In this document: positions 6,632 through 6,735 of the stretch, piece after piece
Layout: the number at the start of each line of letters is the position of its first letter
Position numbering within the stretch: the stretch's first letter is position 1
Assembly (NCBI GenBank): GCA_964467785.1
Contig: CAYXVB010000192.1
Span: 1 to 6,735 of the forward strand
DNA from: CAYXVB01 sp964467785
GTDB lineage: Bacteria; Bdellovibrionota; UBA1018
Reading direction: 5' to 3'
Length of the DNA stretch: 6,735 bases
The notes under the pieces: generated by a model
Told to the model about the DNA's origin: nothing
What the model saw: the letters and a program-made list of their open reading frames with translations, nothing else
The model's database searches: none
Program-made: the position numbers and the translations under genes

Positions 6632-6735
6632 CTACTCTTTTGGTAAAGTGGTCGGTGCCCGAAGACCCGCGCGCATGCGGGCATCGTACTTCTCTTCGGC
6701 TTCCCTGCCCACTGGACCGATCGTCTTTACGCTAT
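6632..6735 (-). CDS. C-terminal end of an unrecognised protein (5' part outside window)
   Basis: An open minus-strand frame enters at the right edge and ends at TAG 6634-6632, giving 33 visible residues. It begins SVKTIGPVGREAEEKYDARM and ends RAPTTLPKE. The composition is charged and helix-compatible (EAEEKYDARMRAG) with no membrane segment, and it reads like the ordered tail of a soluble protein. Frame choice rests on composition and on the stop lying just before the promoter region. The plus-strand frame in the same stretch is also open, so this is not certain. I do not recognise the family. Confidence 0.45.
   Translation of the reverse strand, partial: SVKTIGPVGREAEEKYDARMRAGLRAPTTLPKE

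Noticed and set aside
6619..6632. GGGC-N6-GCCC as a terminator of the upstream gene
   Set aside because: The stem is only 4 bp, it overlaps the stop codon and no T-run follows on either strand.
6599..6646. Small plus-strand ORF starting at ATG 6599
   Set aside because: It stops after 15 codons, has no ribosome binding site and overlaps the minus-strand promoter region.

Overview
The window holds one compact, co-directional gene cluster, all on the minus strand, for membrane-linked sugar assembly. I see no mobile element, tRNA, rRNA or CRISPR array. Base composition is moderate, near 50% G+C. None of the five gene starts has a convincing Shine-Dalgarno sequence. The proteins (a polyprenyl-phosphate glycosyltransferase fused to a large polytopic membrane domain, a GtrA protein, an FAD oxidoreductase and a BcsA-like synthase) are typical of surface-glycan clusters in poorly cultivated bacteria, for example Patescibacteria/CPR or similar candidate lineages. 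That taxonomic guess is weak and rests on gene style only.

Layout in transcription order, from right to left: (1) 6632-6735, the last 33 codons of an unrecognised gene. (2) 6494-6631, an intergenic region with a good promoter (perfect TTGACA, 17-bp spacer, extended TG, weak -10), an inverted repeat lying on the -10, and a 7-bp hairpin just before the first start codon. (3) 5711-6493, a DPM1/ALG5-like GT2. (4) 5272-5697, a GtrA-family four-helix membrane protein. (5) 3935-5275, a flavin amine-oxidase-fold FAD oxidoreductase. (6) 1093-3918, a 941-residue fusion of a second DPM-synthase-like GT2 with a GT-C/PTPS-related-type membrane domain and an extracytoplasmic domain. (7) below 1 to 1106, a cellulose-synthase-like processive GT2 that runs off the left edge. 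Gaps between the five operon genes are 13 bp, a 4-bp overlap, 16 bp and a 14-bp overlap, so they almost certainly form a single operon.

Inferred joint function: the stand-alone GT2 loads a sugar onto a polyprenyl phosphate on the cytoplasmic face. GtrA helps move or present that lipid-linked sugar. The FAD enzyme may change the sugar or its nucleotide or lipid form. The fusion protein may both make a polyprenyl-P-sugar and, through its membrane domain, transfer sugar outside. The BcsA-like protein would polymerise and extrude a glycan. This resembles a gtrA/gtrB/gtr-type glycan decoration system, but with the donor synthase and the presumed transferase fused, a second donor synthase, a redox enzyme and a polymerase added. 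The sugar and the final product cannot be read from the sequence.
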